38,755 bases of DNA from Candidatus Coatesbacteria bacterium (GCA_014728225.1 WJLX01000157.1:1-38755); one strand, 5' to 3'; positions 1-7,196 are shown, counted from the stretch's first letter. Numbers and translations: made by a program. Notes: generated by a model not told the origin, from the sequence alone.

Positions 1-1
1 A

Positions 2-133
2 CGGCTAAAGGCCTACCACGGCGGTTTCAAGCACAAGTTCAGTCTCTTCATCAGGGAGATGGAGTTCAGATTCAACCAAAGAAACGATCCCGGCATGATA
101 GACTACCTAAAAAGCATCCTGATTGGTCCATGA
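2..133 (+). CDS. C-terminal end of an IS1595-like (ISXO2-type) transposase, cut by the window edge
   Basis: The last 43 codons of a gene run in frame from the window edge to TGA at 131-133. The peptide contains HGGFKHKFSLFIREMEFRFN followed by a short tail. This matches the end of ISXO2-like transposases (IS1595 family), where an H-G..K..F.L...E.EFR.N block carries the final helix of the DDE-type nuclease fold. The catalytic part lies outside the window. The base composition is AT-rich compared with the genes to the right, as in the first part of the next gene, so both look imported together. No terminal inverted repeat can be recognised between this stop and the next gene. The family call is moderately sure because only the tail is visible. 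Confidence 0.6.
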   Translation, partial: RLKAYHGGFKHKFSLFIREMEFRFNQRNDPGMIDYLKSILIGP

Positions 134-207
134 TCGTGTGCGATCCCTATTACAATATACCTGTTCTCGTTTTACCTACTGATGAACCAACTTAAAAAGG
201 AGCAAAG

Positions 208-1788
208 ATGAAGAAGTTGCTTACAGTATTGTTTGTTTTCATCATCGTGAGTAGTGTTACAGCCGCTGATGAGTGGCACATTGAGGAAATCGGTTCTTAT
301 ACAGGTGAACAAACGCGTAGTTGTGGCTACTTGCAACTAGACAGCAATAATAATCCATATATTTTATGCTGCTCAACTTACGCTTCTAATACAAATGAAA
401 GTTGGAACATTATATATGATTTAGTGTACGGCTATAATGGTCTTACAGTAGATGACAATAATGTGCCTCATATATCTGATGCTAATGGTTATCTTTGGGA
501 AAACTATATTCGTCATTCCTATTACGATGGAAGTTGGCAAGTTGAGCATATAGATATGATATATCTACATCAAGACAATTCAATAGATATAGATATGGCA
601 GGATTGCCTCACATTGTTGACTACTACTATGATGACTATACTGATGCTCATCTTAAGCACTATTATTATGATGGATACGACTGGTATTCGGAAACAATCG
701 ATGACACTAACGGTGCCGGTATCTGGAACTCTATTGTAGTTGATTCGTTAAACCATATCCATGTAGCCTACGCAATCCAGCAGTCAGGTGGTGATGATTT
801 ATACTATGCTTACTATAATGGCTCCACATGGAATTATGAAGCTATTGAATCTGGAACTGATGAAGTTGGCCTATATGCATCGATAGACGTAGATACTAAT
901 AATATTCCTCACATTTGTTACTATGATGACACTAATAACACTCTTAAGTATGCATATCGTGATAGCGCATGGGATATATCGACAATTGATGTCAATAATG
1001 TTGGTAAATATTGCTCTTTAGCAGTTGACTCAGAAGATAAAATACATATATCATATTACGATGAAATTAATGGAAGTTTAATGTATGCATATTTCGATGG
1101 TGGATTATGGGAAAGATATGCGCTAGATACCTATGGTGATGTGGGTGGCTATACTGGAATTGACACAGATACAAGCAATAACCCCCACATTTCATATGCT
1201 GACTTTGATAACATTATGTTGAAGTATGCCTGGTTTGGAGACGAGAATCCAGTTGAAGATATCGAACTAACAACACATGTCGAAACGGCTGGCTTACTCC
1301 TCTCCTGGACGGTCACCGGCGACCTCCCCGCTTCCGTCCGTGTCCTGCGCGGGGTGGATGATCCCGTGGCAATCAGTGGCTCGCTGGACGGCTCGACCAG
1401 CCGCTGGCTGGATCGGGGCGTGTCCCCCGGCGAGAGCTATGTCTACTGGCTGGAGGCCACGGATAACGCGGGCCAGGTGCAAAGATTTGGGCCGACGGAG
1501 GCCGTCGTGGTGCCCGAAGAGACGCACCGCTTGACCCTCGACGAGCCCTGGCCCAACCCGGCGGATAACAGCGTCAGCGTCGCCTTCACGCTGCCGCAGG
1601 CTCAGCGCGTCAGCCTGAGCGTCTATGACCTGGCCGGGCGCCGGGTGGCGACGCTGAGCGAGGGCGAGCTGGCCGCCGGGCGGCACACCGTAAACTGGGA
1701 CTGCGCCGGGGAGTCGAGCGGTGTGTATCTGCTGCGGTTGGAGACGGCGGGCGCGGCGCTCAGCCGCCGGGTCGTCATCGGCCGGTAA
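208..1788 (+). CDS. Chimeric secreted repeat protein with a C-terminal FlgD/type-IX-like sorting domain
   Basis: 526 aa. A signal peptide (about residues 1-20, ending TAA|DE) is followed by some six or seven degenerate repeats of about 45-50 aa (residues 40-345), typified by IDVDTNNIPHICYYD and LKYAY. These look like beta-propeller-type repeats of secreted proteins. A fibronectin-like segment (about 355-440) and a C-terminal domain (about 445-526) follow. The last domain has NPADNSVSVAFTLP, VYDLAGRRV and SGVYLLRLE, the pattern of FlgD-like/type IX (type A) sorting domains, so export to the cell surface is inferred. AAGGAG at 197-202 lies 5 nt before the ATG. Base composition changes sharply at about 1280-1300: codons upstream are AT-rich, codons downstream GC-rich. 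The reading frame stays open across the join, so the gene looks like a fusion of an imported repeat domain to a native anchor. Confidence 0.8.
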   Translation: MKKLLTVLFVFIIVSSVTAADEWHIEEIGSYTGEQTRSCGYLQLDSNNNPYILCCSTYASNTNESWNIIYDLVYGYNGLTVDDNNVPHISDANGYLWENYIRHSYYDGSWQVEHIDMIYLHQDNSIDIDMAGLPHIVDYYYDDYTDAHLKHYYYDGYDWYSETIDDTNGAGIWNSIVVDSLNHIHVAYAIQQSGGDDLYYAYYNGSTWNYEAIESGTDEVGLYASIDVDTNNIPHICYYDDTNNTLKYAYRDSAWDISTIDVNNVGKYCSLAVDSEDKIHISYYDEINGSLMYAYFDGGLWERYALDTYGDVGGYTGIDTDTSNNPHISYADFDNIMLKYAWFGDENPVEDIELTTHVETAGLLLSWTVTGDLPASVRVLRGVDDPVAISGSLDGSTSRWLDRGVSPGESYVYWLEATDNAGQVQRFGPTEAVVVPEETHRLTLDEPWPNPADNSVSVAFTLPQAQRVSLSVYDLAGRRVATLSEGELAAGRHTVNWDCAGESSGVYLLRLETAGAALSRRVVIGR

Positions 1789-1881
1789 CGAGTTGTTGTT
1801 TGCGGCACTCGGGCGGGATTTAAAAACCCCACCTGCAGCAGGACGGCAGCAGGGCGGCCAAGACCGCCGCGGAACCCGTAA

Positions 1882-1903
1882 GGGCGGCTGTCACCAGCCG
1901 CCC
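1882..1903. terminator. Perfect 9-bp hairpin after the surface-protein gene
   Basis: GGGCGGCTG (1882-1890), loop TCAC, CAGCCGCCC (1895-1903). It lies 93 bp after the stop of the preceding gene. No run of T follows, so termination is likely but not certain. Confidence 0.45.
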
Positions 1904-1929
1904 GTCTTACCTGGCGTCAGTGGGGTATG

Positions 1930-2042
1930 ACCCGCCGAGAACCCAGGGCCGGCGCGGTTGTTGCGACGACGGACCGACGCAGGTCCGTCGTCAATGCAAC
2001 AACCGTGCCGGCCCGGCACATTGCGGCAAGACCCGGGCGGGT
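1930..2042. repeat. Degenerate member of the nested inverted-repeat family (GGCACGG..TTGC)
   Basis: Inner arms at 1946-1964 and 1996-2014 read GGCCGG(C/T..)CGGTTGTTGC in opposite directions. A second perfect stem of 11 bp lies inside (1965-1975 with 1982-1992). Short outer arms ACCCGCC (1930-1936) and GGCGGGT (2036-2042) repeat the nested layout. The minus-strand arm reads GGCACGGTTGTTGCAT, one T-to-G step from the core of the intact copies at 5461, 9667, 17302, 20250 and 34425. The spacer differs and the orientation appears reversed. It sits between convergent genes. Confidence 0.55.
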
Positions 2043-2089
2043 TAATCAGGTTCCGTCGTGCAACTTCACCATCGGCGCGGCCCCGCGGT

Positions 2090-2788
2090 TCAGTAATCGT
2101 CGCTTACCCGCCGGTCCTCGGCGGCGCGCTCCAGATGTTGCTCGATCTCGGCGGCCTCGAGACCGCCGATGACGCCCGCCTCGCCGGCCAGCAGGTAGTA
2201 GCTCTGCCGCTCCTCCTCGGTCAGCTCGCGGGCGGCGACGATCACCCCGGAGCCCTCCTCGAACCACACACCCCAGTTGGGGGTGACGGCGAAGGTCTCC
2301 TCCTGGTTGCTGATTTCGACCTCGACCTCGCCGGCCAAGCCGCAGACCCAGCCGAGGTTCTGCGCCTCGTCGACACCGACGAAGAAGACGGTGCCGCGGA
2401 CGGCGGCGCTGGAGGTGGGGGTGGTGACGACGAAGCGCTGGTCGAGATCCGTCGCGACGACCACGGCGGACAGGCCGCGACTGATGTGGAACTCGCCCCG
2501 GGTCGGGCCGCTGGGCGAGCCGAGGTTGTCCAGGCGGATGCGCGAGTTGCCGGACAGCCGCAGGTAGGAACCGCCGGGGACGCGCAGGGTGACGCGGGAG
2601 CGCTCGCCGGTTTGGACCTCGGCGCCCTCGGGCAGCCAGTCGCCCCGGGCCAGGCGCTCGTCGGGGTTGGTGTCGACGCGTTCGACGACGCCGCTGACCT
2701 CGGTGACCAGGATGCGGGTCTGGGCGGCGGCGCCGAGGGCCAGGACCGTCGTCAGGACGACGGTAACGAATACCGGGAGCCGTTTCAT
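2090..2788 (-). CDS. Exported FecR-domain protein
   Basis: 232 aa. A hydrophobic signal segment (residues 4-22, ending AAAQ) leads into a FecR-type beta domain (about 25-165). Typical blocks are VSGVVERV, GDWLPEGAEVQTGERSRVTL, LRLSGNSRIRL and VTTPTSSAAVRGTVF. The family senses or scaffolds in the periplasm; in Gram-negative bacteria the domain occurs in FecR anti-sigma factors and in many stand-alone secreted proteins. No cytoplasmic anti-sigma domain and no neighbouring ECF sigma gene is present, so a stand-alone periplasmic role is likelier. The C-terminal 50 residues are charged and helical. The start is supported by AAAGGAG 5 nt upstream of ATG. The nearest upstream genes are tRNAs on the same strand, behind a terminator. 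Confidence 0.75.
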   Translation of the reverse strand: MKRLPVFVTVVLTTVLALGAAAQTRILVTEVSGVVERVDTNPDERLARGDWLPEGAEVQTGERSRVTLRVPGGSYLRLSGNSRIRLDNLGSPSGPTRGEFHISRGLSAVVVATDLDQRFVVTTPTSSAAVRGTVFFVGVDEAQNLGWVCGLAGEVEVEISNQEETFAVTPNWGVWFEEGSGVIVAARELTEEERQSYYLLAGEAGVIGGLEAAEIEQHLERAAEDRRVSDDY

Positions 2789-2875
2789 GGCGCTCCTTTG
2801 GTCATGATCCGGGAACGGGAAGCTGCCGCGCCGGATAAAATAAACAGTGTCTCAACAGCGGTTGTAGTATATACC

Positions 2876-2903
2876 AAAACGGGCGGCCGTTTCCGGCTGC
2901 CCG
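2876..2903 (-). terminator. Intrinsic terminator of the tRNA transcript
   Basis: Read on the minus strand, a 10-bp stem with one mismatch (arms 2894-2903 and 2880-2889, loop GAAA) is followed by TTTT (2879-2876). It starts about 12 nt past the 3' end of tRNA-Glu and fits a Rho-independent terminator for the tRNA unit. Confidence 0.7.
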
Positions 2904-2914
2904 CTTGAGATAAG

Positions 2915-2990
2915 TGGTGACCCCAACGAGATTCGAACTCGTGTCGCCGCCGTGAAAGGGCGGTGTCCTAAACCACTGGACGATGGGGCC
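2915..2990 (-). tRNA. tRNA-Glu(UUC)
   Basis: 76 nt including an encoded CCA. The acceptor GGCCCCA pairs with TGGGGTC (one G-T). The D arm contains AGTGGTTTAGGAC, and the anticodon loop carries TTC (complement of 2954-2956). The T arm contains GTTCGAATC. The discriminator is A, followed by CCA at 2917-2915. It is the last gene of a minus-strand tRNA block. Confidence 0.95.
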
Positions 2991-3081
2991 GGGTTCCCCG
3001 TGAGGGGCAAGCTATCAGTGCGTTGGCGCTGACGGGTCGTGACGCTTCGGTGTGGTCGCGGCGGCTCTTGTTGTCCCTGAG

Positions 3082-3150
3082 CCGGGTGATCGAACATGCT
3101 GCCGACTTTCAGTCGACCTGGCTATCTGACCAATAAGGTTAGCCCCCTGG
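3082..3150 (-). pseudogene. tRNA-Phe(GAA)-like relic
   Basis: On the minus strand a D-arm-like hairpin (GGCT..AGCC with a loop containing TTGGTCAGA) is followed by a five-pair anticodon-type stem GTCGA/TCGGC closing the loop CTGAAAG. Its anticodon GAA (complement of 3108-3110) would read Phe. A T-loop-like TTCGATC follows. Only six nt separate the anticodon stem from the T loop, so the variable loop plus T stem are too short, and I cannot pair an acceptor stem. I read it as a broken tRNA-Phe gene or a tRNA-like remnant, not a working tRNA. Confidence 0.35.
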
Positions 3151-3155
3151 TATGG

Positions 3156-3384
3156 CCCACCAGCTTAGCTCACCAGCTTCGCTCGCCTGCTTAGTCCACC
3201 AGCTTAGCTCACCAGCTTCGCTCGCCTGCTTAGTCCACCAGTTTAGCCCACCAGCTTAGCCCACCTGCATAGCCCATTAGCTTCGTCCACCAGTTTAGCC
3301 CACTAGCTTCGCCCATCTGCTTAGCCCACCAGCTTAGCCCATCTGCTTAGCCCACCAGCTTAGCCCACCTGCTTAGCCCACCAG
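3156..3384. repeat. 13-bp minisatellite, about 17.6 units, between tRNA genes
   Basis: Consensus CCCACCAGCTTAG, repeated head to tail in exact 13-bp register from 3156 to 3384, with substitutions but no change of length. A higher-order duplication is visible: 3169-3207 and 3208-3246 differ at one base. It lies inside the minus-strand tRNA block, between tRNA-Lys and the Phe-like relic, so it is probably transcribed (minus unit CTAAGCTGGTGGG) and removed during tRNA processing. Five units contain, on the minus strand, GCTGGTGG, the octamer known as Chi in E. coli. Confidence 0.9.
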
Positions 3385-3395
3385 TCGATTCGACC

Positions 3396-3471
3396 TGGTG
3401 AGGCGCCTGGGGGTCGAACCCAGGACCCACGGCTTAAAAGGCCGTTGCTCTACCAACTGAGCTAGCGCCTC
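3396..3471 (-). tRNA. tRNA-Lys(UUU)
   Basis: 76 nt with encoded CCA. The acceptor GAGGCGC/GCGCCTC pairs perfectly and the D arm reads GCTCAGTTGGTAGAGC. The anticodon stem ACGGC/GCCGT encloses CTTTTAA (anticodon TTT, complement of 3436-3438). The T arm carries GGGTTCGACCCCC. It is the first gene of the minus-strand tRNA block and has its own promoter upstream. Confidence 0.96.
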
Positions 3472-3489
3472 GTTGCCTAGCGGAGTGAG

Positions 3490-3518
3490 AATGTAGCAAA
3501 AAGGGGGGCCGGGGTCAA
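3490..3518 (-). promoter_or_regulatory. Sigma70-type promoter of the tRNA block
   Basis: On the minus strand TTGACC (3518-3513), a 17-nt spacer, and TACATT (3495-3490). It ends about 18 nt before the 5' end of tRNA-Lys, the spacing expected for a tRNA operon. Confidence 0.7.
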
Positions 3519-3521
3519 GGG

Positions 3522-3962
3522 TCAGAGGGCGGAGAGATCCTGGATCTGGCGATTGGCCTGGCGCAGCCGCCGGGCCAGGACCTGCAACAGCTTGATGGCC
3601 AGGTTGATGTTGCCGCGCAGCAGGTTGATGAAGTCCTCGCGCTGCAGGGACCACAGTTGGCTCTCCTCGCCGCAGACCACGTCGGCGGAGCGGGGCAGAT
3701 CATCGAGCAGAGCCAGCTCGCCGAAGTACTGTCCCGGACCGAGGGCGGCCAGCTCCCGGGAGCCGCCGTCGGGCAGCTTGAGCCAGACCTGCACCGTGCC
3801 GCGGGCGATGTAGTAGAAGCGATCGCCGATGTCGCCCTGGTTGAAGATGGTGGAGCCGGCGGGGAACTCGACCTTCTGCATCAGGGCGGCCACGTCGCGC
3901 AGCTCGGCCTCGGTCAGCGCGGCGAAGAACTTGGAGCGGCCGATCTCCTGGGGGTCCAGCAT
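3522..3962 (-). CDS. Stand-alone cyclic-nucleotide-binding domain protein
   Basis: 146 aa, one cNMP-binding (CRP effector-type) beta-barrel, residues about 10-125, with a C-terminal helix. FNQGDIGDRFYYIARGTVQV forms the first half. FGELALLDDLPRSADV is the phosphate-binding cassette with the Glu and Arg that contact a cyclic nucleotide, so ligand binding is plausible. There is no helix-turn-helix or catalytic domain, so it must act through partners. GGGAGGAG precedes the ATG. It follows ddl by 14 nt in one transcript. A class III cyclase gene lies about 1.7 kb upstream on the same strand, which suggests that the messenger is made locally; this is inference. Confidence 0.8.
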   Translation of the reverse strand: MLDPQEIGRSKFFAALTEAELRDVAALMQKVEFPAGSTIFNQGDIGDRFYYIARGTVQVWLKLPDGGSRELAALGPGQYFGELALLDDLPRSADVVCGEESQLWSLQREDFINLLRGNINLAIKLLQVLARRLRQANRQIQDLSAL

Positions 3963-3976
3963 CTCTCCTCCCGGGG

Positions 3977-5107
3977 TTAGAGGTAGCGGTGCAGATTGCG
4001 CTTGGCGTCGGCGTAGCGCTCGAGGGCCAACTCGATCAGGCGCTCGACCAGTTGATTATAACTCAACCCGCTGGCCTGCCACAGCTTGGGGTACATGCTG
4101 ATGGGGGTGAAGCCGGGCAGGGTGTTGACCTCGTTGAGGTACAGCTTGTCGGTGGCCGTCTCGAGGAACATATCCACCCGGGCCAGCCCGGCGCAGTCCA
4201 GGGCGCGAAAGGCGGTCACGGCGTCGCGCCGGATGCGCGACAGCAGCTCCTCGTCCACGCAAGGGGCGGGGATCAGCAGCTCCGACTCGAGGACGTACTT
4301 CGAGTCGTAGTCGTAGAACTCGCCGGCGGGCTGGATCTCGCCGGCCACGCTGGCCCGCGGGTCGTCGTTGCCCAGCACGGCGCATTCCAGCTCGTGGCCG
4401 ACCACGGCGCGCTCGACGATCAACCGCCGGTCGTAGGCCGCGGCGGTGTCCAGGGCGGCGCTGAGCTCGTCCCGCCCCCGAGCCTTGCGTACGCCCACCG
4501 AGGAGCCCAGGTTGGCCGGCTTGACGAACATCGGGTAGGGCAGGTTGGACTCCAGCCGGTCGATGACGGCGCGGCGGTCGCGCTCCAGCTCCCCCCGGGT
4601 GACCCCCTGGTGATCGACGACCTCGAGACCGGCGGCCTTGAGGATCGGCTTGCAGATCAGCTTGTCCATCGCCACCGCCGAGCCGAGAACACCGGAGCCG
4701 ACGTAGGGCACGTTCAGCAGCTCGAACAGGCCTTGCAGACAGCCGTCCTCGCCGTAGGTGCCGTGGATCAGGTTGAAGACCACGTCGACATCGGCCAGGA
4801 CGTGGGGCCGCTCCGGGGGGCGGGGGATGTCGACGGGCTCGGGGACCGGCGGCACCGACTCCAGACCCAGCCAGTCCGTGGGCAGGGACTCGCCGGGCAC
4901 CGTGCCCAGGGCGGCCCGCTCGGTGAGCTGCTCGAGGATGTTGGGACCCGTGAACCAGCGTCCGGAAAGAGTGACACCGACGGGGACGATCTCGAACCGC
5001 GTCGTATCCACGGCCTCGAGAAAGGAGCGCGCCGAGGAGAGGGAGACCTCGTGCTCTCCCGAGCGGCCGCCGAAGACCAGGGCGATGCGGTAGCTCTTCT
5101 TCATCAT
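3977..5107 (-). CDS. ddl: D-alanine--D-alanine ligase
   Basis: 376 aa, ATP-grasp enzyme that joins two D-Ala to make the dipeptide end of the peptidoglycan precursor in the cytoplasm. Seen in order: FGGRSGEHEVSLSSA (residues 12-26), HGTYGEDGCLQGL, PYVGSGVLGSAVAMDK, the ATP-grasp lysine in FVKPANLGSSVGV, the omega-loop YDYDSKYV, GLARVDMFLE, and NEVNTLPGFTPISMYPKLW with metal ligands near the C-terminus. The length is close to DdlA-type enzymes. The tyrosine in the YDYDSKYV omega-loop is typical of D-Ala-D-Ala rather than D-lactate ligases. There are two adjacent ATG codons; the first is used here and the SD is weak (GAAGAAG). It sits alone among cell-wall genes but is co-transcribed with the cNMP-binding gene. 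Confidence 0.93.
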   Translation of the reverse strand: MMKKSYRIALVFGGRSGEHEVSLSSARSFLEAVDTTRFEIVPVGVTLSGRWFTGPNILEQLTERAALGTVPGESLPTDWLGLESVPPVPEPVDIPRPPERPHVLADVDVVFNLIHGTYGEDGCLQGLFELLNVPYVGSGVLGSAVAMDKLICKPILKAAGLEVVDHQGVTRGELERDRRAVIDRLESNLPYPMFVKPANLGSSVGVRKARGRDELSAALDTAAAYDRRLIVERAVVGHELECAVLGNDDPRASVAGEIQPAGEFYDYDSKYVLESELLIPAPCVDEELLSRIRRDAVTAFRALDCAGLARVDMFLETATDKLYLNEVNTLPGFTPISMYPKLWQASGLSYNQLVERLIELALERYADAKRNLHRYL

Positions 5108-5460
5108 GGCTTCTTCGCTAATGAGGCGGTTGCGTGTATCGGCCGTCGGCCGAGCACGACGGCCGTGACGGCCCAGGGAACGGTCAACGACAAGGAGCTC
5201 GTCGCGGCGAACTCCAAGTGCACGACGCCCTGGGCTTAACCGGCCAGGACGAGGATCGCCGTCAGTCCGATCGTCGCCGGCAGGATGCGTCCAGACACCA
5301 AGAGGCAGGACGGTCCGAGAGCGGTGCGGTCGGTCAGGGCGAGAAAGCAGGGCACCGCGGTCGGCTCGTGGAGCAGCCGGTGACGGGGCGAAGGTTGGAC
5401 ATCGCCAAAACGACAGGGATCGCGCACGACCTCGACCATTCCGCTACCGTCCCCGGCCGC
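5108..5460. other. Gene-poor stretch upstream of ddl
   Basis: No recognisable gene. On the minus strand one frame is open on both sides of a TAA at about 5236-5238 and ends in a TGA overlapping the ddl ATG (ATGA). Its peptide (containing LPATIGLTAILVLAG, stop, then SLSLTVPWAVTAVVLGRR) has hydrophobic runs. A decayed membrane-protein gene is possible, but nothing in it is recognisable. The ddl promoter should also lie here; I see no clear -35/-10 pair. Confidence 0.3.
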
Positions 5461-5652
5461 GCCCGCCGCGGCCGTTGAAAACCGACGCGGTTGCCGCCCG
5501 CCTCGCCCCGCCCGGAACTGGCACGGTTTTTGCATCTCGGCGACCGTTGGAGCGAGTGTAACGGGGCGCCTCCGCAAAAACCGTGCCAGTTCCGGGCGGG
5601 GCTCTCGCGTAGCGCGGCGGGGGGCTGGTGCTCTTCAACGGTCGCGGCGGGC
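5461..5652 (+). repeat. Nested inverted-repeat element, copy 1
   Basis: The outer arms 5461-5469... to 5479 and 5634-5652 pair over 19 bp with one G-T. The inner arms 5506-5533 and 5574-5601 are perfect over 28 bp and end in ACTGGCACGGTTTTTGC. They enclose a 40-nt spacer beginning ATCTCGGCGA and ending CGCCTCC, inside which CCGTT (5544-5548) can pair with AACGG (5560-5564). Each inner arm carries the GG-N10-GC spacing of a -24/-12 sigma54 promoter, so the two point at each other. The outer end lies 4 bp from the stop codon of the cyclase gene (minus). Orientation is given by the ATCTCGG side of the spacer. Confidence 0.9.
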
Positions 5653-5656
5653 GGTC

Positions 5657-7192
5657 TCAGCCCGCGTAGACCCGTTGGGTTTCTTCCAGGCCCTTGAGCT
5701 CGTACTGGCCCAGGTAGTCGAGGGGGCAGCCGCAGGCCTCGTTGACGGCGGCGGAGGCCAGGACGGGCCGTCCCAGCTCGGCGGACAGTCCCTGGATCCG
5801 GCTGGCGACGTTGACGGGCTCGCCGATGACGGTGTACTCGAAGCGGTTGGGGGCGCCGATATTGCCGGCGACGACTTGGCCGGTGTGCAGGCCGATACCG
5901 GCGCGCAGCCGGACCTCCATCTCGCCGGTGTCGTTGAGGGCCTCGATCCGGCGGACCATCTCCCGGGCGCACTCCAGGGCTCGGCGGGTGTGCTCCGGGT
6001 CCTCGAGGGGTGCGCCGAAGACGGCCATCACGGCGTCGCCGATGAATTTGTTGACGTAGCCGTGGTACTCGTCGACGACGGCGACGGTGGTGGCGAAGTA
6101 GCGGTTGAGCAGCCCGACCAAGCGTTGGGGTTCCAGTCTGCCGCTGATGACGGTGAAGTCGCGGATGTCGGCGAACAGGACGGTGACCTGGCGCAGCTCA
6201 CCGCCGAGCCTGGGCGCTTCGGCGAGCAGACGGTCGCGCACCGCCGGGGAGACGTAGCGGCCGAAGACCTCGCGCATGCGCTCGCGCTCGACCAGGCCGT
6301 CGATCATCTCGTTGATGCCGTCGCCGAGGCGGCCGGCCTCGTCGCGGCTGGTGACGGCGATGCGGCCGTCGAGGCTGCCGTCGCGGACCTCGCCGGCGAC
6401 CTCGGAGGCTTGTTTGAGCTGGCGGGTCAGACGGATGATCAGGGAGTCGGCGGTCCAACCGCCCAGCAGCAGGGCCAGGCCGGCGATGATCGCCAAGGGC
6501 GGCAACAACGGATTGTCGGTGTCGTAGAAGTAGAGGTACAGCCACATCACCGTCAGGGGCAGGGCGCCGACGAGGATGTAGAAGTAGTTCAAGCGGCTGC
6601 GGGTGTTGGCGGGCTTGAGACCGCTGCGCTCGGCGAGGTGGCCGTCGGGGAAGAAGGCCCGGATCAGGCTGGTCAGGGCCCAGAAGGAGCCGTAGTAGGC
6701 CACCGACGAGGCCAGCAGCCCGACGAAGACCAGCATCATCGCCCGCTGGCCGATGAATGTCAGGCCGCCCCGGGCCAGGCTGGGCAACAGCACGGTGAAC
6801 AGCAGCAGGGGCACAAGCCAGGCCAGACCGGAGAGCAGGGCGGCGATCAGAGGAAAGCGCAGCAGGCGGCGACGGGCCTTGGACCCCGGCGCCTCACCCT
6901 GACGGCGCAGGCGTTTGATTGACTTTAGCACCGGCCACTGGTGCCAGATTATCAACCCGACCACGATGGGAAAGATGACGATGCTGTAGATGTTACCAAT
7001 CGTCATGACCAACCCGAAGCGTTCGGTCAGAGCCTGGTTGGTCAGTTGGGCGATGGGCTCCAGGGGGGTGGTCATCATCAGGGCCACGTTGAGCCCCACT
7101 GCCAGGGCGTTGGCGATGACGACCCACAGAACGGGCCAGAGGAAGTGGCCCAGGTGGATTCCGGTTGCGCTGGTCGGCCTGCTTTGGTCCAT
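5657..7192 (-). CDS. Membrane-bound class III adenylate/guanylate cyclase
   Basis: 511 aa. About six hydrophobic segments (residues 15-250) anchor it in the inner membrane. A HAMP-like linker (about 250-305, containing VAGEVRDGSLDGR and DEAGRLGDGINEM) leads to a catalytic domain (about 330-510). The catalytic domain keeps both metal aspartates (LFADIRDFT and FIGDAVMAVFG), the lysine in NKFIGD and the Asn/Arg pair in GEPVNVASRI, so it should make cyclic nucleotide. Lys in the substrate-binding position favours ATP, but this is inference. It is the last gene of the ispD-amrS-cyclase run: the ATG lies 4 nt after the amrS stop and the SD (GAGGTAG) lies inside the amrS end. The N-terminal membrane part may be a sensor. 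The downstream 3' region is repeat copy 1. Confidence 0.88.
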   Translation of the reverse strand: MDQSRPTSATGIHLGHFLWPVLWVVIANALAVGLNVALMMTTPLEPIAQLTNQALTERFGLVMTIGNIYSIVIFPIVVGLIIWHQWPVLKSIKRLRRQGEAPGSKARRRLLRFPLIAALLSGLAWLVPLLLFTVLLPSLARGGLTFIGQRAMMLVFVGLLASSVAYYGSFWALTSLIRAFFPDGHLAERSGLKPANTRSRLNYFYILVGALPLTVMWLYLYFYDTDNPLLPPLAIIAGLALLLGGWTADSLIIRLTRQLKQASEVAGEVRDGSLDGRIAVTSRDEAGRLGDGINEMIDGLVERERMREVFGRYVSPAVRDRLLAEAPRLGGELRQVTVLFADIRDFTVISGRLEPQRLVGLLNRYFATTVAVVDEYHGYVNKFIGDAVMAVFGAPLEDPEHTRRALECAREMVRRIEALNDTGEMEVRLRAGIGLHTGQVVAGNIGAPNRFEYTVIGEPVNVASRIQGLSAELGRPVLASAAVNEACGCPLDYLGQYELKGLEETQRVYAG

Positions 7193-7196
7193 CTTG

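Noticed and set aside
3156-3384. The 13-bp array as a CRISPR
   Set aside because: Units are contiguous with no spacers and no cas genes are near.
5104-5440. Membrane-protein-like frame upstream of ddl ending in an ATGA overlap
   Set aside because: It is interrupted by TAA, has no recognisable family and no clear start; kept only as a note on the gene-poor stretch.
5675-6922. Long plus-strand open frame opposite the cyclase gene
   Set aside because: Low-complexity Gly/Gln/Asp peptide from the antisense strand of a GC-rich gene; the minus-strand cyclase has all catalytic motifs.
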